From: Paroedura picta
Taxonomy: Eukaryota > Chordata > Lepidosauria > Squamata > Gekkonidae
Reading direction: 5' to 3'
Assembly: GCF_049243985.1 (NCBI RefSeq)
Contig: NC_135377.1
Location: 73,674,941 to 73,738,940, forward strand
Length of the DNA stretch: 64,000 nt
The position numbers and the translations under genes are program-made. Below the pieces are notes generated by a model. It was not told where the DNA came from, did not search any database, and saw only the letters and a list, made by a program, of their open reading frames with translations. This document shows, piece after piece, positions 45,329 to 56,612 of this stretch (within the stretch, counting starts at the first letter, position 1; each line of letters starts with the position of its first letter).

Positions 45329-45999
45329 ACAGTAAACAAAAACAGGCTCCATACAAATAGCCACAGCTCCTTCACTGAGAGGCAAATATCCCCTCTGGAA
45401 AGGCAGTTTCCTGCAATGAGAGAAGAGCCGGTGAGGGGAAAGATTTCTCTAGTGTCAGGGGATGTCGAAGAGGATGGCGTAACAATGTTGAAATTCTCGA
45501 AATCAGTCAGGTAGCCATTCAAATACCTTGAAAACATTAGGGGAACTCTAAAGCGTACAATAACTGTTATCACACACGTTGATAGCATCCCCAGACACAG
45601 ATGATGGCCAAAGCCTGAGAACTCTATAGCTGATAAAAGACTATACATACTTGATTGCATGTTGCATGAAAGCCATTTGCTTAGTGCAGGAGGCAGCGCT
45701 CAGTGCCGCCCCCCTGGCAAAAGGAGTCAAACACGGATCCATTCTAGTACCTCGACTTTTCAACTGCCAGATTCATTCCATGGTGCGGGCCTTATCCAGT
45801 CCAAATTTCCACCCTCCCAGACAAGCAAGCAGAGCAATCTCCACCTCAGTATAAGCAGATGATGCAGGAATCCCAAAAGGAGGAGTGGGCAACTAGAGGT
45901 CCACAATTCAGATTCTCACCAACTGATGAGATGAAAGCAGCGGGCACACTTGATAGTAGTGACCATGTAATTTTGGATTTGCAATCTTGGGGAAGAGAA
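45329..45999. other. Mixed stretch with an R4-like scrap
   Basis: 45330-45650 has a 122-residue open frame on the minus strand with hydrophobic parts and no recognised family. 45700-45865 reads, on +, as a worn R4-type RT phrase (GVKHGSILVPRLFN, SSPNFHPP). 45870-46000 is unassigned. Confidence 0.4.
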
Positions 46000-46063
46000 C
46001 AACTGGACGTAGTCAGACGACCTCCGTTGCCAGCTGGATCAGGGCGGATCGGTGCTGCTTATA

Positions 46064-47478
46064 TATATTTTTTAAATATTATTTTTATTTTTGTTGTATA
46101 TAAGCGCTTACAAAAGATAGAAAGAAAGAGAAAAAGAAACAACCAGCTGAGCAATTATTGATCCATGTAAAGGTATATGTTATTATCTTAAAGAAGAGAG
46201 AAAAAAATAGCCAGTACTTATAAGGGTACAATCTATTATTATCCCAAATAATATATAGTCAGTTCCCATCGTATATCAGCCTTAACCTATAGGTTACTGC
46301 TGCCTTTTCTAAGAGAGACCAAGTAATTGTTCCACTGTTCATCACATTCTTCAGGTGGTCGCAAAAGGTGGAATTGTGCTCTTTTCCATGATGTATCTGC
46401 TGGCAGGTCTTGAAGTATTTGTGTTTCTTCCTTGTTGTCAGGTTGCACAGAGATATCTCTTGATTGCTTCCTGTGTGCAGTCGCCTTTGAGTAGACTCTG
46501 TTTATTTTGTCAATCTGAATCTCTTCCTCCTCTAAATAGTCTTCCAGGCTTTTGGTGCTTTCCTTCCTTAAATCTGTTTTCCCAAATTCTTCCAAGGTGC
46601 TTTTGATTTTTACATTCCTAGCTCTCTCCCACTCCTGTTGATTAACTTCCAGACATTGAATACAACATGTATTGTTGGCTGAGCTGTGTTTTCATCAGCT
46701 GTTTTTTTCAAACCGTCGATTCTGTCTAAGAGCTCTTTCTTGGTGTCTTGGATTTCCTTTTCCACCTTTTTGACTGCTTTCAGTATCACTGAGTTCCCTT
46801 CACATAACAAATGAAGAATCTGTGCCTTAGTTAATTTTTCCATAGTTCTAAACAGTCACAGATTATAAACAGAAAGTCTCGCGAGGTCTCGCGGGAGTTT
46901 GGGCGATCCAAAATTATCAGTTTGTCAATCTCCATGTCAAGTCAGCGTCCCCCACTGAATTCTCTCCAACAAATCTTTAAACTCTCTCTTTTCTTTAAGC
47001 TCTTTCTTTGTTTGTTTAACGAGTGTATTTAGCTGGCTTGCCTCCTGTCCGAAGAAAGGATTCCCTTGTAAATTGGTTAGGGGGGGAGGAGGAGGGCTGG
47101 TGCCAGGCTCCAAAGAGTAGGAAAACAAACAGAAAACTCACAGTCTTTATGCCGCCAACCTTCCCAGACTCTGGCTCCTGTCAGTCTGGTGAGAGATAAT
47201 CTGGGAAGAATGCAGGATCAGCTGGTCATTTTAGGCTTAGAAAGTTGTTTACGACAAGGACACCATCATGACCTTGAGCACAGGCAGCGGAGATCCGGAG
47301 AACTCAGTCTCCGCGGATCTGTAGGACCCTCAGGATGCCGTTCCCGGTTCCTGGGGTGACCAACAAGCGAGATTTGCGTATCTGCTCAGGTCTGCCAGGT
47401 GCATTTGCTCCTGACCCTCTGCTTGGCTCAAGAGCTCGGCACGGACTGGGCTACTACGGCGCCATCTTCAGTTGTTCC
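46064..47478 (-). mobile_element. L1-type ORF1-only element (HAL1-like)
   Basis: A 1,415-bp minus-strand insert with a 13-bp duplication GGTGCTGCTTATA (46051-46063 and 47479-47491). Its 5' end reads GAAGATGGCGCCG, typical of an L1 5' UTR. It then carries ORF1-like pieces: a coiled coil (VEKEIQDTKKELLDRIDGLK, 46610-46843) and an RNA-binding part (EIQIDKINRVYSKA...SRDISV, 46287-46595). It goes directly to a 3' UTR and an A/T-rich tail near 46064. No ORF2 is present. The frames between the pieces are broken. Confidence 0.65.
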
Positions 47479-48345
47479 GGTGCTGCTTATAGATCTCTCA
47501 GCAGCGTTTGACACAGTCGACCATGAGCTTGTAGCTCACCGCCTCACCGATGCCGGGATCAGAGGGACTGCCCTTCAGTGGCTGATCTCCTTTCTCTGAT
47601 TGCGGACAGAGGGTAATGATTGCGGACAGAGGGTAACATTAGGAGAGAGCTCATGAAGCGTCACTGGAGTCCCCCAGGGGGCAATTCTCCACTGGCGTGC
47701 AGAGTCCCCCAGGGGGCAATTCTCTCTCCAACCTTATTTAACATCTTTATGTGTTCTCTTGACCAGCTGCTGTGGAAGTTTGGCCTGGGTTGCCATCAAT
47801 ATGCTGATGACACCCAGGTCTTCCTCCTCATGGATGGCCACCCTGACTCTCCCCCTGAAACATTAGCCAGCTGCCTGGAAGCAGTGACAGAATGGCTTAA
47901 GCAGAGTCATTTGAAGTTCAGCCCTTCAACGATGGAGGGCCTATGGCTGGGCAGGAAAGGTCCAAGCGAGGAAGTGCACCTTCCCAATCTGGATGGAGTA
48001 CAGCTAACAGTGGCCCACACCACCAGGAACCTGGGAGTGATACTTGATGCCTCCCTCTCAATGGAGGCTCAGATCATGACGGTAGCATGTCTGGCATTTT
48101 ACCACCTCTGACAAGCCAAACTACTAGCACCCTACTTGGCCCCGGAACACCTAGCCACAGTGATCCATGCAATGGTCACTTCTAGACTTGACTTCTGTAA
48201 CTCGCTCTACGCTGGCTTGCCTTTATCCTTGATCCAGAAACTACAATTAGTCCAGAACGTGGCTGCCAGGGTCCTCACAGCAACACCTCAGAGGTCCCAC
48301 ATCCAGTCCATTCTCCAGCAGCTGTGCTGGCTCCCAATTGAGAGC

Positions 48346-48621
48346 CAGTTTGGTGTAGTGGTTAGGAGTGCCGACTTCTAATCTGGCATGCCGGGTTCGA
48401 TTCTGCACTCCCCCACATGCAGCCAGCTGGGTGACCTTGGGCTAGTCACAGCACTGATAAAACTGTTCTGACCGGGCAGTGATATCAGCGCTCTCTCAGC
48501 CTCACCCACCCCACAGGGTGTCTGTTGTGGGGAGAGGAATGGGAAGGCGACTGTAAGCCGCTTTGAGCCTCCTTCGGGTAGGGAAAAGCGGCATATAAGA
48601 ACCAACTCTTCTTCTTCTTCT
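48346..48621 (+). mobile_element. CTT-tailed tRNA-derived SINE in L2-like LINE
   Basis: Full-length copy: GAGCCAGTTTGGTGTAGTGG head, box B GGGTTCGATTCTGC, body, GCGGCATATAAGAACCAACT and CTT tail. L2-like sequence continues on both sides (CTCCCAATTGA left, GAATTCCGGATCAGG right). It gives the clearest consensus of the family in this window. Confidence 0.93.
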
Positions 48622-48701
48622 GAATTCCGGATCAGGCTTAAGGCTTTGGTTATCACCTTCAAGGCCATATGCAGTCTGGGCCCGATATATCTGAGGGATC
48701 G

Positions 48702-49454
48702 TGTGCTACCCTAGCTTGGCACATGCAGGGTTAGTGCAAGTGCACGGTTACAAAGTCAAGCAAGTTCAAAGCGCGTACCAGAGAGTAGTCAAAAGTCCAG
48801 TCCGGGTCTTATCAGGAATTGCTAGTGGATGAAGTCCAAAGGAGAACCGAAAGAGTTGCCATTTATCTTTACCAAGGTCCAGCCGGGAATCTGTGGAGCA
48901 TTCAATCAAAGCGTAGTCTAGTTGGGTAAAGCAGGGTCAAGCCGGGAATCAGTCAAGCAGAGCTTCGCTGAAGCGTCGGGGAGCAGGAAACCAGTCAAGG
49001 CAACGGGTGGACATGTGCACAAAGTTGCAGCCACACTGGGAAGCACTTTGGCTGTGCTTAAGAACAAGCTGAGCTGTCACACCAAGTGACTGCACCTGGC
49101 ACTCAGCCTTCCTCCGATGAATGAGCCCCACCTGAGCCCAACCTAGCCTGTTGGTGTAGTCTAAGCCAAGCACTTTGCCTGCGTGTTGCCAACGTTGTCC
49201 TCCTGCATTCCCTCCTGCGCTCTGGAGAGGAATCTGGGCTGTTCAGGGGTGTTGCTGCAGGCTGAGGTAATGCTGGTGCAGAGGGCATGGTGCTTGTCTG
49301 GCTGGGACCTGGTTGTGGCTCCCTATCGGGACTTGCCTCTCTAAGCAGCACCCTGCTGCTTTGCTCCAGCTCCTCCACTTCTTCCTCTGAGGGAGCTGGC
49401 ACAATGAGCTCAGGCAGTGGTGCAGAGGCACCCTCTGGAGACGGGGCCATGACA
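48702..49454. mobile_element. Solo LTR
   Basis: A 753-bp insert beginning TGTGCTACCC and ending GGCCATGACA (TG...CA), with a 5-bp duplication GATCG at 48697-48701 and 49455-49459. Its removal restores the L2-like phrase GAGGGATCGCCTCTCCACC. No internal retroviral region is present, so it is a solo LTR. Family unknown, Gypsy-like or ERV-like; orientation is not settled. Confidence 0.75.
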
Positions 49455-49714
49455 GATCGCCTCTCCACCTACACCCCTCAAAGAGCCTTGCGCTCTCCCT
49501 CCTCCAACCTCCTGGTGGTCCCTAACCCCAAGGAAGCCCACTTGACCTCAACCAGGGCCACAGCCTTTTCCATTCTGGCCCCCACCTGGTAGAACGAGCT
49601 CCCAGAGGAGATCAGGGCCCTGACAGAACTAAAGGCGTTCCACAGGGCATGCAAAAGGGAGCTCCTCCATCAGGCATTTGGTTGAGGTCGACCTATCCAC
49701 TTTCAAAGTAAGAA

Positions 49715-51990
49715 AAAGAATAGGGTTATGGTAGGATCATTGTGGGGATCATTGTGAAATAGCAACAGGTGATGAAGAGGGGGCTCAGCTGCTCAATTCC
49801 TACTTCTCAGTCTTCTCTTGTGAGGGCTGTCATGCTCAATGTGGCAAAATCATATCACATGATGAGGGATGGGAGTTGCCGCCTAGGATCACTATAGGGC
49901 TGGTCCATAAAAACCTAGATTCTTCAAATGAAATGAAGTCCTCTGGTCTTAATGCAAGGGTACTAAAGGAACTTGCAGATGTAATTTCTGAAACTGTCCA
50001 TTATTTTTGACAATTCTAGGAGAACAGGTGAAGTGCCAAAAGACTGGAGGTGAGCAAATATTTTCTCATCTTCAAGAAGGGGGAAAAGGAAGATCTGGGG
50101 GACCACCAACCCACCAGCTTGATGTCTATAGCTGGCAAAACTTTAGAACACATCATCAAACAGTCGGTCCTTGAGCAGCTAGAGCAGATGGCTGTGATTA
50201 TTAAGAGTCAGTATGGCTTCCTCAAGAACAAGTCATGTCAGACTAACCCTATCTCTTTTCTTTTATATGGTTACTACCTTGCTAGATCAGGGGAATGCTG
50301 TGGACATTGTTTACCTTGATTTCAGTAAGGCTTTTGATAGGGTTCCACATGATATTCTTATTGACAAGCTGGTAAAATGTGGTATGGATCCTAATTCTGT
50401 CAGGTGGATTGATAACTGGTTGACAGTTATCGTACCCAGAGTATACTTGTTAATGGTGCAGCATCTTCTTGGAGAAGAGTGACAAGTGGAGTCACCTCGG
50501 GATCTGTCCTGGGGCCTGTATTGTTCAATATATTTATAAAGAATTTGGATGAAGGAATAGAGGGGGTACTTATTCCATTTGCAGATGATATTAAACTGGG
50601 AGGGATAGTAAACACACCAGAAGACAGAATCAGGATACAGGAGGATCTTGACAGGCTAGAAAAGTTGGCTAAAATGAATTCCAATAGTGAAAAATGTAGA
50701 ATTCTTGGGGTTTGATTTTTTATTTATTTATACAAAACAAAAGGTAGGTAACAATAGACAGTCCAGTGTCTGATCTTCCATCTTGCATTCCATACACCTC
50801 TGTGTTCTATTTACAGTCCCATCTCAAATGACCTTATCAGGGAAGCTATGACGTTTCCATCTTGTAGCCATGCTTTTCTAATTCAGCTCTTAAGTGATTG
50901 GAGAAATCATCATCCCTGTTGTCTTCCCACACGTGGGCATCTGCATCTTCATTTAAACCAGCCCAGTCTTCGGCAGGAAACTCCTCGAACTCGTCGTCCT
51001 ATTCCAGAAGCCCCAAATCAACAGGCTGTTTCTTTTCTGACATCATTGGCGTCGGCCTCGCTCCTCCGCCTGCCCTAAAATTCTTCATTTAGGTAGGAAA
51101 AATCAAATGCATTATTATCAGATGAGGGAAACCTGCCTTGGCAGTAGCATGTGCGAAAAGGATCTAGGAGTCTTAGTAGATCATACACTGAACACGAGTC
51201 AGCAGTTTGACACTCAGTGGCTAAAAAGGCAAATGGGATTTTGGGTTGTATCAAATGGAGTATCGTGTCCAGATCACGGGAGGTGATGGTACCGCTGTAC
51301 TTTGCTCTGGTTCGGCCTCACTTGGAGAACTGTGTTCAGTTTTGGGCACCCCTCAACTGAAGAAACAGACTGGGGTGTCCAGAGGAGGGCAACAAGGATG
51401 GTGAGGGGTTTGGAGACCAAGATGTATGAAGAAAGGTTGAGGGAGCTTGGACTGTTTAGCCTGGAGAGGAGACGACTGAGAGGATATTTGATCACCATCT
51501 TCAAATACTTGAAGGGCTGTCACATAGAGGATGGAGCAGAGTTGTTTGCTGTTGCCCCAGAGCGTTGAACCTGACCCAATGGGATGAAAGTCATTCAAAA
51601 CAAATTTCAGCTTAACATTTGGAAGAAGTTCCTGACAGAGTGGTTCCTCAGTGGAACAGGCTTCCTCAGGAGGTGATGGGTTCTCCTTCTTTGGAAGTTC
51701 TTAAGTAGAGGATAGATGGTCATCTGACAGAAATGCTTATTCTGTTAACTTAGGCAGGTGATGAGTGGGTGGGCTGAAGGGAGTGTGGCCCTTTCTTGGG
51801 CCCTGCCCTGCAAAGGAGTGGAACGGAAATGCTGATTGCCACTTTGGAGTCAGAAGGCAAATTTCTTCCAAACCAGACTGACCAGGGATTCTGTGGTTTT
51901 CTTTTGCCGGGGGGGGGGGCATCATCTGGACATAGAATTGGGGTCACTGTAGGTGGACAGGTATTTCCTGCATTCTGAAGGGGGTTGTTG
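49715..51990 (+). mobile_element. CR1 LINE, second subfamily, holding a retrocopy
   Basis: CR1 RT pieces: IFKKGEKEDLGDHQP (50050-50319), VDIVYLDFSKAFDRVPHDIL and IPFADDIKLGG (50213-50715), then after the SEM1 insert [13 protein letters not shown]-like and [20 protein letters not shown] (51160-51568), and a 3' UTR to about 51990. Frame breaks lie between the pieces. The sequence differs clearly from the 10509 copy and matches the 60811 copy better. Confidence 0.88.
50707..51078 (-). pseudogene. SEM1: SEM1 (DSS1) processed pseudogene
   Basis: A minus-strand intronless copy of the 70-residue proteasome/BRCA2-binding subunit SEM1. From the ATG at 51041-51043 it reads MSEKKQPVDLGLLE, a TAG, then [38 protein letters not shown] and METS with the stop at 50846-50848. 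Relative to the known protein it lacks about five residues in the second acidic stretch and has an early stop at codon 15. The 3' UTR ends in AATAAATAAAAAATCAAA, a worn A tail, near 50710. AATTCTT flanks it at 50700-50706 and 51079-51085. It lies inside a CR1 element, so the insertion is younger than that CR1. Confidence 0.93.
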
Positions 51991-52482
51991 TTGTTGTTGT
52001 TATTTAGTTTTCTTATCCACCGCTCCCAGAATTGGCTCACAGGAGGTTACAACAGGAATAAAATCCAAATACATAAAACAGAAAAAACATAAAACCAAAT
52101 CCCAATCTACTCCAGCTATGAGAAAAGAAATTTTAAAAGCTTCTACTGCCCATGTCCTCAGCTCTTCCAGGAGCTCATTCCACGAGGTCAGGGCCAGGCC
52201 AACCTCTCATGGACCAGGAATCACCAACAGGTTAGAACCCACAGAACGCAAGGCCTGCAGGGAGCATAAGGCAACAGGAGGTCCCTCAGATATATGGGAC
52301 CCAGACCGCGAAGGGCCTTGAAGGTCAAAACCAAAACCTTCAACTTGATCCAGGCCTCAACCGGCAACCAATGCAGCTGCCTCAGCCCCGGCTGGATATG
52401 GGTCCTCCCAGCTGCACTCTGCACCAGCTGCCATTTCGGAATAGATGACCCTGGGGTCCCTTCCAATTCTATGATCCTATGA
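51991..52482 (-). mobile_element. L2-like LINE 3' fragment plus CR1 tail
   Basis: 51991-52440 on the minus strand gives the L2-like C-terminal region (LRQLHWLPVEAWIKLKVLVL) and a 3' UTR of the same type as at 35060-35300. 52443-52482 on + is a bare CR1 3' end (GATGACCCTGGGGTCCCTTC then ATTCTATGATCC). Confidence 0.8.
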
Positions 52483-52526
52483 ATTTTATCTCACTTCCAA
52501 GTAGGCCTGAGGAGCACACTCTGAGC

Positions 52527-52981
52527 CAGCGGTCCGCAACCTTTTGGCTGCTGCGGACCGCTGCTCCAGAGTGGGGTGAGAGGGCGGTTCGGGGGGCCGC
52601 GCACGCACAGCAGCCCCAGTGCAAACGCGCATGCGCGGACTGCCGCGCATGCACGCTTGCGCCCAGCAGGGGCGCAAACACGCGTGTGCGGCAGTCCGCG
52701 CACGCGTGTTTGCGCCGCCGCCATGCCGGCAGCCACGGCTCCCCCTCCCGGCCCCTCCGGGCCGCCAGCCAATCGGCCGCCAAAGTGGCCGATTAGCTTG
52801 TGGCTTGGCAAGCTTCTCTTCCCCCCCCTCCCGAAACAAGAAGCTTGCCGGGCCGCGAGCTAATCGGCTGCTTTGGCGAGCTTCTCGCTTCGGGGGGGGG
52901 GAGGGAAGAAGGAGCCGTGGCCTGGCGCCAAGGCCTTCGTGGCCCTGCACCGGGCCGTGGCCCGCGGGTTGGGGACCACTG
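52527..52981. mobile_element. hAT MITE (GGTCCCCA family), copy 4
   Basis: Ends CAGCGGTCCGCAACCTTTTG and GGGTTGGGGACCACTG; perfect 8-bp duplication CTCTGAGC at 52519-52526 and 52982-52989. The interior carries CGCGCATGCGCGG-like palindromes and a CCAATCGGCCGCC segment. At 455 bp it is one of the longest copies here. Confidence 0.92.
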
Positions 52982-52989
52982 CTCTGAGC

Positions 52990-54386
52990 CATTACCATAT
53001 CCTGCCAAGAGGAACAACGTGTCAACCATAGTCCACAAGAGTCACCTTTACCGAAAGGCATCAAAGGCAGAGATGGCAGATTGAGGGACGTGATACGGAA
53101 TAAATCCTTTCAGTCCTTCCAATCCTTGGATGTTGTCTTCCAGTCGACACGGTCATGGAGAGCCCAAGCAGTGAGTGTAGGCAGAGAATGCTTACAGAAG
53201 CTCCCTCAGCTACTCTGAGTTACTTCTTCAGAAAACGAACTTCATGTGTCCGTGGTTTTCCAGGGAAAGGTGTCTCCCCAAGTAACGTGCGGTCCCACCT
53301 CTGTCTTGACAACCTTCGCCCTCTAGGAGCCATTTGAGTTTCTGCGGTCGATATTTTGAGTCCTCCGGCTGGAGGCAGGGATGGCCTTTCTCGGGGCACA
53401 CATGCGGGTTAAAAGAAAACAACTATAAACCCCTGGGGGCTCTTTGCGATGACCAGAATTCAAATTGGCTGAGAACTGTCACTGAAAAATGTCAAGAGTA
53501 TCGCTTTCGTCCTTCACCGCTGTTCCAGCTTGGCTTCCAGAAAGCCAGAGGAATACTGGAGCGATGGATTTGTAGCCTGGCCCTTCAGTCTGAAGGGGGC
53601 CTGGCTCCAGCGGCATTTCACTGGAATATATCTTACCCTTCTGGACAGCAAACTAAGTAAGTCCCGAAATATCAAAGAATATTCCCTCTGGCACGCTTCA
53701 GCGTCCTGCCCTCAGCCTTTTCCTTATTCGCAATGGGTGTCTCCCTGCCCAACAGGAACAACGGGGCCTGCAGAGCCCCTCCGATCCTTCTAGGAAGGCC
53801 TGCAGCATCCTGCCTGTCAGCAGATGCCTACGGCCTTGAGCCAGGCTGAATTATTAGGTCACCGTCAATTTTATGTACTGATCTAAGTATTGTATGTGGC
53901 AAGGTTTTAAACTGAGATTATAGCAAAATATACTGAAAACTGAATTACTATTATTAAAATTGTGAGAAGAAGGATTATAAAGACGGGGCTAAAGCAGACC
54001 TACATAAAACGTAGAGCTACAAATGCCACCTGCAGACTTCTTATCCTGGTTGCAGGGGATCCTGGCTGTAACCCCCTGTTCTTGGTCCACCTCTGCACCT
54101 CCCTCCTGATATTACTTTAATGAGCATGCAGAGAAATTCCAAACAGAAAACTGGGTGAGGCTTCCTCCAAAACCTCTTAATCAGCCCTTGGCAGAGAGGC
54201 CCGGAAACGGCAGCTCAGGACACTGGACTGACCTTTCCCCTCGTTATGACCAAAGCACTGTTTTCCCTGGGTGTAGACAGCAGCCTCCTCCCATCCCATA
54301 CAGCAGCACCGGATCACTGCCTCACTATTAGGAAAACAGAGTAGGATTCTCACTGTGTCCTCCCCACCTTTAGTGGAACCTTTGAT
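52990..54386. other. FBXL7 intron, no gene seen
   Basis: About 1.4 kb without a repeat that I recognise. Open frames at 53155-53793 have no recognisable family or splice context, so I do not call an exon. Confidence 0.4.
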
Positions 54387-54530
54387 TATAGAATCCTAGA
54401 GTGGGAAGGGTCCATGCAGGCCATCTAGTCCCACCCCCTGCTCAGTGCAGGATCAGCCTCCAGCATCCAGGAGAAGGATCTGTTCAGCCGCTGCTTGAAT
54501 TTTTCAAATATCGATGGTTATTTCCACTTC
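54387..54530 (-). mobile_element. CR1 LINE 3' end, old
   Basis: Begins (on +) ATTATAGAATCCTAGAGTGG and continues GGCCATCTAGTCCCACCCCC, the CR1 3' end in reverse. 54531-55589 beyond it shows no gene or repeat that I can name. Confidence 0.8.
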
Positions 54531-55589
54531 TGGATATCGCGGGGGAAAGGATCAATCATGCATGTTGCAGAGGGAAAATTTAAAGCAGCCAACATCAAAG
54601 TGGAAATCAAATTCAGTGTAGACAGCAGGGTTTTATTCGGACTGGGAGCAGGTAAAAAGCCCCTGGTGAAGGTCAGATTCAAATTCAAGAAACGTTCCTG
54701 GACTGCTAAGTTGAGGAAGGGGGCCAAAAGTCAGAACAAAGTCAGCTGGGGGATTCAACTTGGCAGGAAACAGCAGCAACACCAAGGCGTGGAAGAGGCC
54801 AGTCTGCTGGGGCCGCCAACTTTTGGCAAGAACCAACCAATGGGACTGCCTCTTTGCCTGTTAACGCAAGGCCAACAGATTCAACTGGAGGGCAACATTC
54901 AAGCAGAGCCTCCCAGTCTTTTCTCTCTTGTTGAAGAAATCTGGAAATGATTTCTCCTGAAGCCCGTTCTGTCCCTTGCCACTTGGCAAGAGCCGCTTTT
55001 TGCTTCCCGTATTTTGAACAGAACTAAAAATACCACGGTTGCCTTTGTTTAACAAACAAAACTCAGCCACAGGCAGAGGTGGAGGCTGCCAAGCTGTTTT
55101 GCATCAGCCTCTTTGCCAGCCCAGCAAAGGCCTGTCATGGCCACCAAGTCTATGAGGGGGTGGCGGGTGGGACAGTCCGACTCCAGACAAGCACCAGGAA
55201 TCACACGAGGCCCCTGAGACGACATCATCATCATGGATAATAATTCTGGGTTAAATTAAACACAGAGACTGGAGTGTTGATCAGTTAAGCTGATCAGTTA
55301 AAACTCCACAATAGAGGCACCGATGGCTCCTTAGGAAGAAAGAGGTTTGCCTTCAGAGTGGATCACAGATTATTTCCCCACTCTTTGACCCTGGAGACTG
55401 TCTCCTAGTAAAACCCTCTCATACCAAAAGGGAACCCACCAAGGTAAGCAAAGGTTTCTGAAGAGACAGGCAGAGGCACTATTCCCTGAGTTGAGTGAGC
55501 TCTAGCGAGAGCAGGAGCACGTGCCCATCCGGATCCAGGGCAGCCTCTGGGGGCCCTTTCCCCTGAGCTCTCTTCCAGTTGGGCTGCAG

Positions 55590-56000
55590 CCCAACTTTAC
55601 GGCTGCATCACACTGCCTGCTCAGATGCAGCTGACAGTCCACAAGTCCCCCAAGGTCCCTCGTTCCCACCCGCTGATACCTGGCAGTGTCCCTCCCACCC
55701 TGTAGGCAGGATTCTCATTTTTGCGATCCAGATTTAGAACTTGGCACTTATCGAATTGCATCGTATTATAACAGAGAATGAGGTGGCTGGATGGACTCTC
55801 TGAAGCAGTCGGTGCAAACTTAAATGGACTCCGGGGAATGGGAGAGGACAGGAAGGCCTGGAGGATCATTGTCCAGGGGGTCGCGATGGGTCGGACACAA
55901 CTTCGCACATAACAACAACAACAACAACAATCGTGTTATAATTTGCATCACGTTCTAACTTTTCCAGCATGTTCAGATCTTGTTGAAGATCAGCTCCCAA
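55590..56000 (-). mobile_element. CR1 LINE fragment split by BovB end
   Basis: Minus-strand CR1 RT thumb region (QFDKCQVLNLDRKNE, GISGWERGTLGDL-like) at 55590-55771 and its continuation (DLQQDLNMLEKL) from 55931. The two are separated by a BovB 3' end. Confidence 0.8.
55772..55930 (+). mobile_element. BovB 3' end with TSD
   Basis: 159 bp ending GATGGGTCGGACACAACTTC and an ACAACA repeat. Flanked by TCGTATTATAA (left) and TCGTGTTATAA (right), an 11-bp duplication with one mismatch. A severely 5'-truncated BovB copy, or a BovB-mobilised piece. Confidence 0.85.
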
Positions 56001-56132
56001 GTCAGGGGGAAGACCACGACACGCCCACGACGCGGCAAAGTCCCAGGCAGACAGGCCTGCCCATGACTGACCAGCGGTCTGACTGAGGAACAGGCAGTTT
56101 CGTGTGTTTGCATTCATTCTTGTCCCACAAGG

Positions 56133-56604
56133 CAGTGTTGCCCAACCCCCAGACAGCGGCCCGGTACCGGGCTGCGGAGCCCTCAGTACTGCGCTGCTTT
56201 GGCAGCCGATTCGCTCAAGCCTAGGGGAGAGGGAGGGGACCAGGAGGGGCGGGAGTGCAACACTCGCCGCGCAACACTCACCTTTAGGCACAAACGCGCA
56301 GGTGCGGAGCTGCCATGCCTGCGCGTTTGCGCCCGTGCCTCCCTCCCCAGTGCGCTGTTTGCCAGTGGGCGCAAATGCGTAGGTGTGCCTGCACGTTTGC
56401 GCCTGCCAGTGAGCATTGCACTGCAGGGGGGAGGGGAGGCACGGGCACAAATGTGCAGACACGGCAGGTCCATGCTTGCGCGTTTGCGCCTGCCGGTGAG
56501 TGCCACGCAGTGAGTGCCGCTCTCCCTCTTCCCCCCGCCCCCTGGTTCCCGGGCCTCCCTCTCCCCTCCCCGGTTCCCGGCCTGAAAAAGGTTGGGAACC
56601 ACTG
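56133..56604. mobile_element. hAT MITE (GGTCCCCA family), copy 5
   Basis: Ends CAGTGTTGCCCAACCCCC and GGTTGGGAACCACTG; perfect 8-bp duplication CCACAAGG at 56125-56132 and 56605-56612. The interior has repeated GCGCGTTTGCGCC(T/C)G phrases in both orientations. 472 bp. Its many open frames are compositional. Confidence 0.88.
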
Positions 56605-56612
56605 CCACAAGG

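Larger units (their letters stand above)
46000..49705 (+). mobile_element. L2-like LINE with three nested insertions
   Basis: Plus-strand L2-like RT: QLDQGGSVLLLIDLSAAFD is split at 46063/47479 by an L1-type element. Then come VPQGAILSPTLFNIFM, LGCHQYADDTQVFLLMDGHP (intact YADD), SRLDFCNSLYAGLPLSLIQK and LCWLPI. A SINE is inserted at 48346-48621 and a solo LTR at 48702-49454; the C-terminal end follows (RLSTYTPQRALRSPSSNLL) and it stops near 49705. Two small local duplications (ATTGCGGACAGAGGGTAA and AGTCCCCCAGGGGGCAATTC) lie at 47600-47730. 5'-truncated and inactive. Confidence 0.88.

Noticed and set aside
45292-45660. 122-residue minus-strand frame as a novel membrane protein
   Set aside because: It overlaps an inverted CR1 scrap, shows no homologous feature, and sits among LINE debris.
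53155-53793. Possible extra FBXL7 or novel exons
   Set aside because: No match to the known FBXL7 N-terminal phrases and no convincing splice-site pair.
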